Source of the DNA: an uncultured Muribaculaceae bacterium | GTDB lineage: Bacteria; Bacteroidota; Bacteroidia; Bacteroidales; Muribaculaceae | NCBI GenBank assembly: GCA_947525975.1 | Contig: CANNVE010000009.1 | Coordinates: 43,546-107,545, forward strand | DNA: 64,000 bases | Direction: 5' to 3' | In this document: positions 45,441-53,807 of the stretch, piece by piece | How positions within the stretch are numbered: the stretch's first letter is position 1 | Layout: the number at the start of each line of letters is the position of its first letter | Notes under the pieces: model-generated | Seen by the model: the letters and a program-made list of their open reading frames with translations, nothing else | What the model was told of the DNA's origin: nothing | Databases searched by the model: none | Program-made: the position numbers and the translations under genes

Positions 45441-46127
45441 ATGAAAATCATAATCATCAACAGCAGTCCGCGCCAAAACGGCAACACGGCTATGATGTGC
45501 GAAGCGTTTCGCCAAGGAGCCATGACAGCCACCCCAAGCCCCGAAATCAACACTATACACTTAAACGACCTCAACTTCAAGGGATGCCAAAGCTGCTTCG
45601 CCTGCAAGCTGAAAGGAAGCGCGCGATACGGAAAATGCTCGCTCCGCGACGACCTAACCCCGGTGCTTGAAGCCATCAACGACTCCGACTGCATAGTGTT
45701 AGCGTCTCCGATATATCTGATGGACCTCAACAGCAGCGCAAAAGCATTCCTCGAACGGCTCTGCTTCTCGCTCGGCTCATACGAAACAGGCTATCGCTCC
45801 CTCGCCCCAAAAAACATAGTCGTGGTCACGATCTACACAATGAACACCGCGGAGCCGCTCTCGCCCACAAGCGCGATGGACAACGCCGACGCATTCCTAA
45901 GCCACATCTTCTCCAAGACGCACCGCCTATGCGCCTACGACACATACCAATTCGCCGACTACTCAAAATACGTCATCGAAGTGTTTGACGAAGCCCAAAA
46001 ATCAAAACGAAGAGCCCGACAATTCCCCCAAGAACTCAAAAAAGCCCACGCCCTCGGTGCCAAAATCGCCAACCGCCCCCTCCCAGACGCCTGCCTCCTC
46101 CGCCACCGCATCGGAGACAACGCATGA
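45441..46127 (+). CDS. NADPH-dependent FMN reductase/flavodoxin-fold oxidoreductase
   Basis: This 228-residue protein begins with the flavodoxin phosphate loop INSSPRQNGNTAMMCEAF. It has a cysteine motif in LNFKGCQSCFACKLKGSARYGKC and ASPIYLMDLNSSAKAFLERL as flavin-binding loop. Family members reduce quinones, iron or nitro-compounds; the substrate is unknown. The Cys-rich loop is typical of iron-sulfur-flavoprotein-like reductases. Divergent from HxlR, which would be its likely regulator. Confidence 0.87.
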   Translation: MKIIIINSSPRQNGNTAMMCEAFRQGAMTATPSPEINTIHLNDLNFKGCQSCFACKLKGSARYGKCSLRDDLTPVLEAINDSDCIVLASPIYLMDLNSSAKAFLERLCFSLGSYETGYRSLAPKNIVVVTIYTMNTAEPLSPTSAMDNADAFLSHIFSKTHRLCAYDTYQFADYSKYVIEVFDEAQKSKRRARQFPQELKKAHALGAKIANRPLPDACLLRHRIGDNA

Positions 46128-46160
46128 TATTCAGGCGGATTATGGGGAATTAACGATTTT

Positions 46161-46199
46161 ATTCCGTTGGTGTATCGCATTTTGACACACCAATGGAAT
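46161..46199. promoter_or_regulatory. Palindromic operator-like site upstream of DprA-like gene
   Basis: ATTCCGTTGGTGT and ACACCAATGGAAT form a 13-bp inverted repeat with one mismatch, around a 13-base centre. It abuts the -7 element. The core GGTGTA...GCA...ACACC resembles the sites at 53705 and 58603. Confidence 0.55.
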
Positions 46200-46206
46200 A
46201 TTTTTG
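46199..46206 (+). promoter_or_regulatory. -7 promoter element of DprA-like gene
   Basis: TATTTTTG, matching TAnnTTTG, 25 bases before ATG 46231. It directly adjoins the palindromic site, so a bound protein would block RNA polymerase. Confidence 0.55.
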
Positions 46207-46230
46207 CAGTGAATACAAAATTAGCCACTT

Positions 46231-47184
46231 ATGAAAGAAACGAAGCAATTTCATTGGTATAAGGATATCTCATATTTCCCAAGCCAATGTTACTATTATT
46301 TTCAAGACCCGCTGACGGGCAACAAGTACTGCATCTATCTGCGCATTCGCAGCGCAGAGCATTGGACGTGTGAGCTGGTAGGTTGCACGGAAACTGAAGA
46401 TGATGACTTTGATATTGATTGGAACATTCCTGTGCCAAATCTATTCGTTGCCGATAAGTTTATAGAAGATGATTACCCGGCACTTGAACTTGCCGCTCAA
46501 AAAGCCGTTGCCAAGATGTTTCCGCATATTCCGGAGTTGAAGGTGATGAAGTCGCATGCTGAAACTACATTCCCTATCCAAGCTATCGAACGCAATTGTT
46601 ATGACTTCCCCGAACCATTGCTGTCATTAGGATCCGATTGCCCGGATAAGATTTATTTCAAGGGGACTAAGGGCTGGCTTGCCTCAGGCAATCATGTGGC
46701 CATCATAGGAGCGAGGGACGCCACGGCTGAGGAATGCGAGTTGGCGCGTCAGCTTGGTCGATTATTTTCGTCAGACATTGTTGTCAGCGGCTTGGCTCGC
46801 GGCATCGACACGGCCGCTCATCAAGGTTGCGTGGAGGCCGGAGGCGTTTCGGTAGCGGTAGTTGCGACCGGGCTGGATAAAACCTATCCCAAGGAGAATG
46901 CCGACCTTGAATTGGCCACACTCCAAAAAGGAGGCATGATAGTTTCAGAATATCCCGAAGGGACAAAAGCAAACCCAACCCGGCTGATAGCTCGCACCCG
47001 GCTGCAAATGGCCATTGCCGACAAGGTTATTGTAGTAGCCTGCGAAAAAGAGTCGGGCACAATGCACGCCATGGACTGGGCCGTCAAGCTCGGCAAACCC
47101 ATCTTCGCCATCGACAACGACCGCTCCGGCAACCGCCACCTCATCGACAGCGGCATAGCAACGCCGATAGCGTTATGCACTTAA
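46231..47184 (+). CDS. DprA/Smf-like Rossmann-fold protein with unusual N-terminal domain
   Basis: This 317-residue protein has a C-terminal DprA-like domain at about 145-317: VAIIGARDATAEECELARQLG, SGLARGIDTAAHQGCVEAGG, DKTYPKENADLELATL, SEYPEGTKANP, and ESGTMHAMDWAVKLGKP. In place of the usual SAM domain, the first ~110 residues form an unfamiliar domain with many aromatics (KDISYFPSQCYYYFQDP) and an acidic DFDIDW segment. Canonical DprA loads RecA on incoming DNA. The replaced N-terminus, palindromic operator and defence-like neighbours suggest an accessory rather than transformation role. Confidence 0.82.
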   Translation: MKETKQFHWYKDISYFPSQCYYYFQDPLTGNKYCIYLRIRSAEHWTCELVGCTETEDDDFDIDWNIPVPNLFVADKFIEDDYPALELAAQKAVAKMFPHIPELKVMKSHAETTFPIQAIERNCYDFPEPLLSLGSDCPDKIYFKGTKGWLASGNHVAIIGARDATAEECELARQLGRLFSSDIVVSGLARGIDTAAHQGCVEAGGVSVAVVATGLDKTYPKENADLELATLQKGGMIVSEYPEGTKANPTRLIARTRLQMAIADKVIVVACEKESGTMHAMDWAVKLGKPIFAIDNDRSGNRHLIDSGIATPIALCT

Positions 47185-47195
47185 ATTTAATTTTT

Positions 47196-47227
47196 TATGT
47201 GCCGATTTTTTGCTAATTTTGCACATA
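47196..47227 (+). promoter_or_regulatory. Promoter flanked by inverted repeat, upstream of nuclease-like gene
   Basis: TAATTTTG (47214-47221) is bracketed by the perfect 7-bp inverted repeat TATGTGC / GCACATA. ATG 47253 follows 26 bases later. Confidence 0.45.
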
Positions 47228-47252
47228 CTCCTAATAGAATCAATGCTTCGTT

Positions 47253-48416
47253 ATGAATTGGAACGAATTTCTGGAAGACCCAAAAATCATGGACATGATA
47301 AAAAATGCCCAAGAGCAAACACAACCTGAATCGAGTTTGAATATATTCATGTTAACGTCTGACTACTATTACCGTGAAAATTACCATAGTGACATAATAA
47401 AAGAGTTTCTTGCTCCAAAAGGAAATCATGGGGAGGGTAATTTGTATTTGACTCTATTCATTCAAATGTTAAAAAAACATGGGGCTAAAATTGATGAAAC
47501 TCAATACGGTATCGATTCGGAAGTCACTCGTGAAACTCATAAAATTGACATCTTGATAAAGGGAGATAAGCGCGATCTTGATGGAAAATATCATTTCATT
47601 ATCATTGAAAATAAAATCAATGATGCTGTTGATATGTACAGGCAGATTCCCCGCTATGTTGAGAGAATAGAGAAGGAAGTCGGCGGAATTGTAGATGCTG
47701 TAGTTTATATACCCAAGAACCCTTACAAATCAGTGGACAAAACAGGTTGGACCGACTATGAAATTAAACGGATTGACGATATCCTTCACCTTATTCCCGC
47801 ACATCATGCCGACATAATCAATTTGGTGAGCAACTGGATTGTTCCATGCATCAATGCGTCTAAGCACCTGGACTCTATCTCAATTTTACGTCAATATGCA
47901 TCTTTAATAAAATCTTTAACACCCCAAATTATGACTGACAACAATTTACAAAAGTTCGTTGAATATATAAATTCACCTGATAATCAAACTAATATAGAAA
48001 CCGTGATCAATCTTCGGAATATGATTGATAGAATTCCAGCTCAAGTGGCAAAAGAGCTGCGATACAATTTCTCCAATCTAAACAAAGTTGATGACGAATC
48101 TAATGAACTCAAGTACTTCAGTAAAATTTATGAATGGGAATCTAATTCTTGCGTACTAGATGTTCTTGATTTTATTCATCCTTCGCTCCAGATATTTATT
48201 TATACCGAATTATCAATGAACAACGCTTATACTTTGTCAATTCGTGATTGGAAAAATGAAGGGCAAAATTTCGAATGGTTAGGAAAACTATTAAACGAAT
48301 TCAAACAGGTGAATAACAAAAAGGGAGAATCAGTGTGTAGCCGAACTTTTTCCTTTTACCAAAAGGATGATATCATACAATGTGTTAAGGATATATTAAA
48401 CGCTATACCTAAATAG
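47253..48416 (+). CDS. PD-(D/E)XK nuclease superfamily protein
   Basis: This 387-residue protein carries a PD-(D/E)XK core at about 60-150: KEFLAPKGNHGEGNLYLTLF leads, then HKIDILIKG supplies the aspartate and FIIIENKINDAVDMYRQIPRY supplies E-x-K plus the Q-x-x-x-Y helix. This matches the PDDEXK_4-type family common in defence islands. The C-terminal ~200 residues are of unknown function. AT-rich. Its last 8 bases overlap the convergent gene that follows. Confidence 0.82.
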   Translation: MNWNEFLEDPKIMDMIKNAQEQTQPESSLNIFMLTSDYYYRENYHSDIIKEFLAPKGNHGEGNLYLTLFIQMLKKHGAKIDETQYGIDSEVTRETHKIDILIKGDKRDLDGKYHFIIIENKINDAVDMYRQIPRYVERIEKEVGGIVDAVVYIPKNPYKSVDKTGWTDYEIKRIDDILHLIPAHHADIINLVSNWIVPCINASKHLDSISILRQYASLIKSLTPQIMTDNNLQKFVEYINSPDNQTNIETVINLRNMIDRIPAQVAKELRYNFSNLNKVDDESNELKYFSKIYEWESNSCVLDVLDFIHPSLQIFIYTELSMNNAYTLSIRDWKNEGQNFEWLGKLLNEFKQVNNKKGESVCSRTFSFYQKDDIIQCVKDILNAIPK

Positions 48417-49410
48417 CTGTTTTGATTCCGATGAATTGGAGTGCCATTTCGTTGGGGAGGGCGTTGTCGGGGGCGAAGAAGAGTTGCCAGTTGGAGTCGG
48501 GCGGGAAATGGTTGCAGAGGAATGAGCGCAGCCGAATTTTCTCGTCATCGGTCACAGGAGTAGTGTCGGCTGTATAGCAGACTACGATGTTGCGGTTACC
48601 GTACTGACAGATTTCGTCGAAATACAGGCAATAATTCTCGAGGAGGTCAATGAGGTAGTCGAGACGAGGAAGTTTGCCGTAGCTGTGGGAGTCAAACCAC
48701 TTTTCGTTGATTGCCTCCGCCTTCAGGATTTCTGATGCACGGGTTGCATCGGGGCCAAGTACTGCTTGAAGTCTGTTTATGAGGTGCTGGCGTTTATCGA
48801 ACTTTTTCAATAGCTCAATGCGTTGCGATATACGGTGGTAGCGGCGGCGCTTGCTCCGATTCTGATGGCGTTGGCGCTGATGTATTTTATTCCACACCTC
48901 CATAGTAAAGGCGATGCCAAATGGTATTTCTCCATTCTTTAATTCCTGTTTTATAGTTTTATCCCGAAGGTATGGAATGAAAAGTTTTCGTTCAAGAAGT
49001 TTCGCTTTTTTCCCATAAAGGGTATATGTCTCGTTGTTTGGTGGCCATACGTCCCGGTTTGTGAAGCCGTAAAATGTCATGCCCCACAGTATTGCTCCTG
49101 CAAGTTCGGCGTCAGAGAAAGGATTGTCATTGGGATAAATGACGGTTTTCTGAACTGTATTTTTCCAATAATCTCCCTCAACATTATTGGCGACAAGAGG
49201 CAGTGAGTGTGGTGTGAACCATTCTTCACGAGGGGAAATATCAAATGTCACTTCACCTCCCTCCCCTGCGGGCTTGAGGTTGCAAAACACATCATGAGCC
49301 TCCTTATATCCGGCCACATTCCGAATTGAACGATCGTTGCGGTGAGTGCACCGCAACGCCGCCATTATATCATCAAATGTGAGTGAGTTGAAAAGTTGCT
49401 GTACGGTCAT
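48409..49410 (-). CDS. DUF6557-like protein, copy 1
   Basis: This 333-residue protein has an N-terminal half that follows the pattern I recall for DUF6557 (TVQQLFNSLTFDDIMAAL, ...EVTFDI, LAGAILWGMTFYGFT). A very basic central stretch (NRSKRRRYHRISQRIELL) and a C-terminal alpha/beta domain follow. It is a clear paralogue of 57531-58568 (shared TVQ start, VANNVEGDYW/VANNVEGQDW, NRSKRRRYHR/NRSKRKRKYR). The function is unknown; the basic block suggests nucleic-acid binding. Confidence 0.7.
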   Translation of the reverse strand: MTVQQLFNSLTFDDIMAALRCTHRNDRSIRNVAGYKEAHDVFCNLKPAGEGGEVTFDISPREEWFTPHSLPLVANNVEGDYWKNTVQKTVIYPNDNPFSDAELAGAILWGMTFYGFTNRDVWPPNNETYTLYGKKAKLLERKLFIPYLRDKTIKQELKNGEIPFGIAFTMEVWNKIHQRQRHQNRSKRRRYHRISQRIELLKKFDKRQHLINRLQAVLGPDATRASEILKAEAINEKWFDSHSYGKLPRLDYLIDLLENYCLYFDEICQYGNRNIVVCYTADTTPVTDDEKIRLRSFLCNHFPPDSNWQLFFAPDNALPNEMALQFIGIKTAI

Positions 49411-49438
49411 AGTTTTAGCAATTTACAGTATGATTCAC

Positions 49439-49759
49439 TTACACATCTTCGCCGGTAAAGATGTTGGTGTCAGTGGTTGTGCAAAGGTCGTTCCATGTTA
49501 CAATGGGATCTACTTCCAAGTGTCCGTCTTTACCCATACCTATGTCATAATATTCGTAGTAAATATATTCCAGCAAAAGGTAGAGAGTAATTCCATATTC
49601 GCCTTGGGTTGCTTCAACTCCCCAAAGCGCCATCTTTTCATCCCAGTCGCGCATAAAATCGTCAAATGAGGTGTAATCTTTAACAATATCAGTGAAGAGC
49701 GCATGACGCTTGCGCATTAGTGCGAGAGATTCCTCTCTTGATGAGCCGTAAGGTTGCAT
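49439..49759 (-). CDS. Small acidic uncharacterised protein
   Basis: This 106-residue protein contains an aromatic helix (LYLLLEYIYYEYYDIGMG) and an acidic C-terminus (DTNIFTGEDV). It is in the same direction as, and 28 bases before, the DUF6557-like gene, so it is probably co-transcribed. No family recognised. A charged SSREESLALMRKRH N-terminus suggests a folded helical start. Confidence 0.55.
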   Translation of the reverse strand: MQPYGSSREESLALMRKRHALFTDIVKDYTSFDDFMRDWDEKMALWGVEATQGEYGITLYLLLEYIYYEYYDIGMGKDGHLEVDPIVTWNDLCTTTDTNIFTGEDV

Positions 49760-49797
49760 TGTTTTGTCGTTTAATCAATGAAAAAAGTGATTATACT

Positions 49798-50511
49798 TCA
49801 ATCCCACCAGGTGTGGAGGGCGTGTTGACGGATGTGGCAGTAGAGGCGGTGGGCTTTGTGCCAGTAGATTTTGCGGCCGTAGTGGAGTTTGTCGGACTCT
49901 TCAGTCGGGTTGTTGAAGTGGTCGAGTTCCCATTGGGTCACCGGGTAATTTATGTTGCGCGGGTTTACGGCGAGTATTTTATTCTCGGGGATGCTGTTTT
50001 CATTGACAAGATAACCAAGGAGCTTGATGCATAGGCGCAGCCATCGGCTCCCGGGGTAATTGCCGTTTTCGTCTGCTGTGACTGAATGGGAGAAGTAAGC
50101 ATCCATGCACTCCATCTTCCGTTTCTCAAGTTCGAGCAGAAAGCTGGCGTCATATTGGGGCGCGTCAAGCGCGTAGTCGGCAAGGTCTTTGACCATAGGA
50201 TCAAGCACCTCTTTTTCCCACACCCGATATATCTTTTTGTGGTAGTAAAAGCCTCGATGAATAGCAGCATACTCAGATATATCTTCATCGGTGACTTCGT
50301 TGTTACCCCAGTAGTAGGGAGCCAGACAGGCAAGTGCCAGTTCAAACTCTTCGTCGGATTTGAATTTCTCGTAGTCGTAGGTGCCGAATGCGCCCAAAGC
50401 CTTGCTTTTCAGACGGGCTTTCTGAACATCTGATAGATTGGAGATGTCGGCCAACGGAGCGTTGCACTCCACGCCTCCGAATGTCAGTGATTTAGGATTT
50501 GAATCGTTCAT
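49798..50511 (-). CDS. Uncharacterised protein
   Basis: The protein is 237 residues, mixed alpha-helical, rich in Tyr/Trp and charged residues (HRGFYYHKKIYRVWEKEVL, WELDHFNNPTEESDKLHYG, YCHIRQHALHTWWD). It has no signal peptide, membrane helix or known catalytic motif. It overlaps the upstream gene (50492-50920) by 20 bases, so the two are coupled. It is probably part of a multi-gene accessory operon running 50920 to 48409. Confidence 0.6.
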   Translation of the reverse strand: MNDSNPKSLTFGGVECNAPLADISNLSDVQKARLKSKALGAFGTYDYEKFKSDEEFELALACLAPYYWGNNEVTDEDISEYAAIHRGFYYHKKIYRVWEKEVLDPMVKDLADYALDAPQYDASFLLELEKRKMECMDAYFSHSVTADENGNYPGSRWLRLCIKLLGYLVNENSIPENKILAVNPRNINYPVTQWELDHFNNPTEESDKLHYGRKIYWHKAHRLYCHIRQHALHTWWD

Positions 50512-50920
50512 ACCTCTTTAATTTGTCTGTTATAAGTATTGAAATTATGTCAGCAGCCAGTTGATTGACATCCGCGCTGTCATCTGGAATTGTTTGGTCG
50601 AGCCATTCGTTCATCAACTCATCCGGCTTGGGCGCACTGTTGAATTCGAGGGCATCCAATGCGGCTTCAAGAAAACCTCTGAAGCCGGTCAACATCACAT
50701 TCGCTTGCGTAGGAGTAAACTTGAATTTCTTGCCGGAATGTATGATTTTTTCTATAGCAATCTCCTTCGGTTCGTCATACCTTTCGCCATGCGAAAAAAA
50801 TTTCAATCCCTTGCAGAGGTCAAATGCCTGCCCGGTACGATAAAACGGAACAAACTGACGGCAGTATATTTCATTCACTATGTGAGGGTCTGCTTGTAAA
50901 AATATTTCTCTGTATGTCAT
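50492..50920 (-). CDS. Uncharacterised protein, first gene of accessory operon
   Basis: The protein is 142 residues with an N-terminal helix region (YREIFLQADPHIVNEIYCRQF), a repeat-like helical centre (TQANVMLTGFRGFLEAALDAL) and a helical basic end (ISILITDKLKRYERFKS). No known domain. It has its own promoter (50937-50944) and leads an operon of at least two genes. Confidence 0.6.
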   Translation of the reverse strand: MTYREIFLQADPHIVNEIYCRQFVPFYRTGQAFDLCKGLKFFSHGERYDEPKEIAIEKIIHSGKKFKFTPTQANVMLTGFRGFLEAALDALEFNSAPKPDELMNEWLDQTIPDDSADVNQLAADIISILITDKLKRYERFKS

Positions 50921-50936
50921 AATCTAGTATTTTCTG

Positions 50937-50972
50937 CAAAGATACCCCCACACCAGTGTCAAAAGCCGACAC
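50937..50972 (-). promoter_or_regulatory. -7 promoter element with adjacent GTGTC/GACAC palindrome
   Basis: TATCTTTG on the minus strand (50937-50944), 17 bases before ATG 50920. Just upstream is GTGTC-N7-GACAC (50956-50972), a short palindrome loosely like the recurring GTGTA/TACAC sites in this island. Confidence 0.5.
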
Positions 50973-51052
50973 AGCTCAATCAAAACTTCCATTTTTTAAC
51001 ATCATCTAAATAATGAATTTACAAAGGGCATAATACGGGCACAAAATTAGCA

Positions 51053-51084
51053 AGCGCGACTGCCAAAAAACTGACAGTCGCGCT
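51053..51084 (-). terminator. Terminator after 51111-51797 gene
   Basis: AGCGCGACTG / CAGTCGCGCT perfect 10-bp stem with a 12-base loop, read on the minus strand into TTGCTAATTTT. Confidence 0.65.
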
Positions 51085-51110
51085 CAGGGCTAAATTTATA
51101 TGATTGGGGA

Positions 51111-51797
51111 TTAGGTGTTGGTAAATTCTTGTTTTTTGAAGTCGTAATGTTGGCCGGCTTGGTTTGTGATGCTTTGGGCTTTGAAATTGACCTCCGACCA
51201 GAAGTCGTTGAGGCGGAGGAGGTCGGGGATGGAGTAGAGTTTATGGTCGGTTAGGTCGTGCGCGGCGTAGCAGATGATGTAGTCCTTGAATTCCAGGAAG
51301 CGGTTGAATGGGCATTCATACCAACTTACACCATCATCGAGCGGGCCACGATGCCCGTTGATGGTAAGGCCGGAATGAGAATACACTTCATAGAGAGTCT
51401 TTATCATTACCGCGAAGTTTGAGCCGTAGTAATCATCATCAGGCAAATGGCAGATTGAGGACGCATCGTTGAAAACGAATTTCAATGTACCCTCAAGCTC
51501 ATAGTCATCATCGAAATCAGGAGAGTCAAGCAAAATATCTTTCTTGCCGACAAATTTTTTCACCCTCTCATTGAGAGCGATAGTCAACCAATAGAGTTCA
51601 TCGTTGACCTTACGAAAGTGATCAAGATTTTCCTCGGTAGGCTGAAACATCTCGTTGAGGATATCGCGCCGCTCACGGAGAAGTCGTTTCACCTCCTCTT
51701 TCTGCTCTTTGGAAAGTTCATCATGCTTGAACTCATCAAGGTCAGAGCCGACAAGCTCGATGATTCGATACTCTATTTGCTTAAGCTTCTGTCTCAT
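51111..51797 (-). CDS. Uncharacterised protein
   Basis: The protein is 228 residues. The first ~85 are charged and helical, likely coiled coil (KQIEYRIIELVGSDLDEFKH, LSKEQKEEVKRLLRERRDIL). An acidic segment (DSPDFDDDYELEG) and a beta-rich C-terminal domain follow (GLTINGHRGPLDDGVSWYEC, DYIICYAAHDLTDHKLYSI). HAHDLTDH-like histidines could bind metal but no known family is evident. It lies 6 bases after 51804-52166. Confidence 0.6.
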   Translation of the reverse strand: MRQKLKQIEYRIIELVGSDLDEFKHDELSKEQKEEVKRLLRERRDILNEMFQPTEENLDHFRKVNDELYWLTIALNERVKKFVGKKDILLDSPDFDDDYELEGTLKFVFNDASSICHLPDDDYYGSNFAVMIKTLYEVYSHSGLTINGHRGPLDDGVSWYECPFNRFLEFKDYIICYAAHDLTDHKLYSIPDLLRLNDFWSEVNFKAQSITNQAGQHYDFKKQEFTNT

Positions 51798-51803
51798 CGG
51801 CTT

Positions 51804-52166
51804 TTAGATCTCACCATTAAGATAATCTTGATAGTCTTCTTCGTTAGGGAACATTCCTCTAATAGAGTTCGTACCATCTAAGCCTAAAAGTTCCATTTGC
51901 AACTTCGTTATTTTACACATCATTTTCCTGTATAGTTCATTGATTTTATGGAATTTTTCAAGCTGTATGTACTCTTTTTCCGGATCATGTTCCATGCTGA
52001 AATAGCCTTCTTCTTCAAAATCTATTTGCGCACCAATCCCTTCAAGTTTATCTTTAATCACCACGAGTTCGCCGAGTGCTAAATCTGCATCGATAGTGTC
52101 TTGATCCTGAATTTCGTCAATGCGATAGCTTATTGACAAAAGGTCATCTGTTAATTTCTTAATCAT
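51804..52166 (-). CDS. Uncharacterised small coiled-coil protein
   Basis: The protein is 120 residues, mostly helical and acidic (LGELVVIKDKLEGIGAQIDF, LEKFHKINELYRKMMCKITKL), with an acidic end (PNEEDYQDYLNGEI). No domain recognised. It sits between the exonuclease and 51111-51797 with short gaps, so a four- or five-gene operon starting at the WYL regulator is likely. Confidence 0.58.
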   Translation of the reverse strand: MIKKLTDDLLSISYRIDEIQDQDTIDADLALGELVVIKDKLEGIGAQIDFEEEGYFSMEHDPEKEYIQLEKFHKINELYRKMMCKITKLQMELLGLDGTNSIRGMFPNEEDYQDYLNGEI

Positions 52167-52182
52167 AGTTATTTGGGGGAGT

Positions 52183-52677
52183 TTATAATATTTTCAATGC
52201 TATGGCGGCGCAGGCTTCTGCATCTGCAAGAGCGTCATGATGATTTTCGAGGTGGAAGCCGCAGGCTTCGGCTACGATGTGGAGTTGATGAGTGGGGAGG
52301 TCGAGTGCCCTGCGGGAGGCCGCAAGTGTGCAGTAGAACTCATAATCCGGATATTCCATGCCATATTCCGCGAATACCGCTTTGAGGCAGGACTCGTCGA
52401 AGGGCTTGTTATGGGCTACCAATGGAAGTCCCTTGATTGTTTCTTCGACTTGTGCCCACACCTCTGGAAATGTTGGAGCGCTGTCAGTATCGGCTTGTGT
52501 CAGACCGTGAATTTCAGTTGTCCAGTAAGAATAGTAATTGGGGGTGGGCTTAATCAGGCTATAAAAACGATCTGCTATATCACCGTCGCGCACTATAATA
52601 AGACCAACGCTGCACACGCTGCACCGGCGCGCGTTAGCTGTTTCAAAATCTATCGCTACAAAGTCTCGCATCTTCAC
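52183..52677 (-). CDS. DEDDh-family 3'-5' exonuclease
   Basis: This 164-residue protein has all DEDDh motifs: Exo I AIDFETAN (D and E), Exo II VAHNKPFDESCL (D), Exo III HHDALADAEA (H and D). It is a single domain of the DNA polymerase III epsilon type and acts on DNA or RNA 3' ends. It overlaps the WYL regulator by 4 bases and is expected to be regulated with it. Confidence 0.88.
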   Translation of the reverse strand: MKMRDFVAIDFETANARRCSVCSVGLIIVRDGDIADRFYSLIKPTPNYYSYWTTEIHGLTQADTDSAPTFPEVWAQVEETIKGLPLVAHNKPFDESCLKAVFAEYGMEYPDYEFYCTLAASRRALDLPTHQLHIVAEACGFHLENHHDALADAEACAAIALKIL

Positions 52678-53591
52678 TTTCTGTTATAGACGTTATACAA
52701 ATCATTGACCCAACCTTTCATCTGCTCTACTACATGTTCGGGTGACAGCACTTCTATCCATGAACCACCATGAAGCATTTCCATGAAAAACTCCTCGGTC
52801 GGGCGAACTGTGATGTCAAATTCGGCATATTCACCGTCCTCGTCAACAATCAGTTTCTGTGATGGATGTATGGGCAACGTCTTTACATAATGAGCATGAG
52901 GGTATTCAACCCTTATGCGGATTGTCTCAATTTTTACTTTCTCGTAGAGCGACACTCCGAGGGTGCCGTCGAAAAAATCTTCGGCATCGAAATCTTCTGG
53001 ATATTTGAATGTTTCGTCCAAGACTCTCGCTTCTTCAATCCGGTCCAGACCATAAATAATCTCCTGCCACTTATCTCTATAGAAACATTGTCCAACCACA
53101 TACCAGCGATTTTTATAGAGTTTCACACACAAGGGGCTTATCGGAAATGTGGAACTATAGTAACTTCCAAAGCCACGATAGGTAATCTGTATCCGATGAT
53201 TGCTTTTCATCGCTGTGATAATGGTGGCCAGATGCTCGTGTCCCGATGGTATCTGTTCCAGCAAAATGCGGTGTTTAAGACCGATACCTCCCATGAGCGT
53301 TGTACCCATCGACAAAGAGTCGAGTAGCCATTTGCTTACTTTGTCACCGTTGATTATTTCAGGATTCGTTATGTAATAACGATAGGGCGGTTTCTTTTCG
53401 TTTTCGATTATAACATCGAATTGTTCTTGAATGGCATCTTTCCATCGGTTGAATGTGGCACGGTCAAGCGGCTTGTTACTGAGGTTTTGATTAGTTAACC
53501 ATTTGTCAGAAATCTCTCTAAGCGAAAGCCCCCGTTCACCGCTCTGATGAATGGTATTAAATAGCCAGATGTATTTTTGTGTCTGAGTCAT
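52674..53591 (-). CDS. WYL-domain transcriptional regulator
   Basis: This 305-residue protein (start ATG 53591; the ORF-track extension upstream crosses the promoter) has an N-terminal HTH (IHQSGERGLSLREISDKWL, DRATFNRWKDAIQE). A WYL domain follows (IQITYRGFGSYYSSTFPISP, LYKNRWYVVGQCF) and a C-terminal WCX extension (PSQKLIVDEDGEYAEFDITV). Such proteins commonly repress or activate defence loci upon nucleic-acid signals. A palindrome just upstream (53705-53725) recurs at other promoters of the island. Confidence 0.88.
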   Translation of the reverse strand: MTQTQKYIWLFNTIHQSGERGLSLREISDKWLTNQNLSNKPLDRATFNRWKDAIQEQFDVIIENEKKPPYRYYITNPEIINGDKVSKWLLDSLSMGTTLMGGIGLKHRILLEQIPSGHEHLATIITAMKSNHRIQITYRGFGSYYSSTFPISPLCVKLYKNRWYVVGQCFYRDKWQEIIYGLDRIEEARVLDETFKYPEDFDAEDFFDGTLGVSLYEKVKIETIRIRVEYPHAHYVKTLPIHPSQKLIVDEDGEYAEFDITVRPTEEFFMEMLHGGSWIEVLSPEHVVEQMKGWVNDLYNVYNRK

Positions 53592-53687
53592 AAGTAAAAA
53601 ATATTTCGACTGCAACCACGAAGTGCCCGCGTGTGACTTTGAAGCGAAAGTCGGCAAAGCCGGTTGCGTAGCAATCAAATGTCACCG

Positions 53688-53695
53688 CAAATATA
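53688..53695 (-). promoter_or_regulatory. -7 promoter element of WYL gene
   Basis: TATATTTG on the minus strand, about 97 bases before ATG 53591. It supports the shorter start for the regulator. Confidence 0.5.
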
Positions 53696-53704
53696 ACGCA
53701 TGTG

Positions 53705-53725
53705 GTGTAGCATTTAGTGTTACAC
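53705..53725. promoter_or_regulatory. Palindromic operator-like site between divergent promoters
   Basis: GTGTA-N11-TACAC; its context GGTGTAGCA...AGTG.TACAC matches the site at 58603-58625 over both arms and the inner AGTG. It overlies the -33 region of the WYL promoter, consistent with autoregulation. Confidence 0.55.
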
Positions 53726-53781
53726 GTCTGAAAAAGTGGAATAATTTTATTCTGTAATAATTTATGATACACCCATACGAC

Positions 53782-53789
53782 TAACTTTG
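53782..53789 (+). promoter_or_regulatory. -7 promoter element upstream of frameshifted gene
   Basis: TAACTTTG, a full consensus match, 19 bases before ATG 53808. Confidence 0.55.
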
Positions 53790-53807
53790 CCCTAAATTAA
53801 AATTTCA

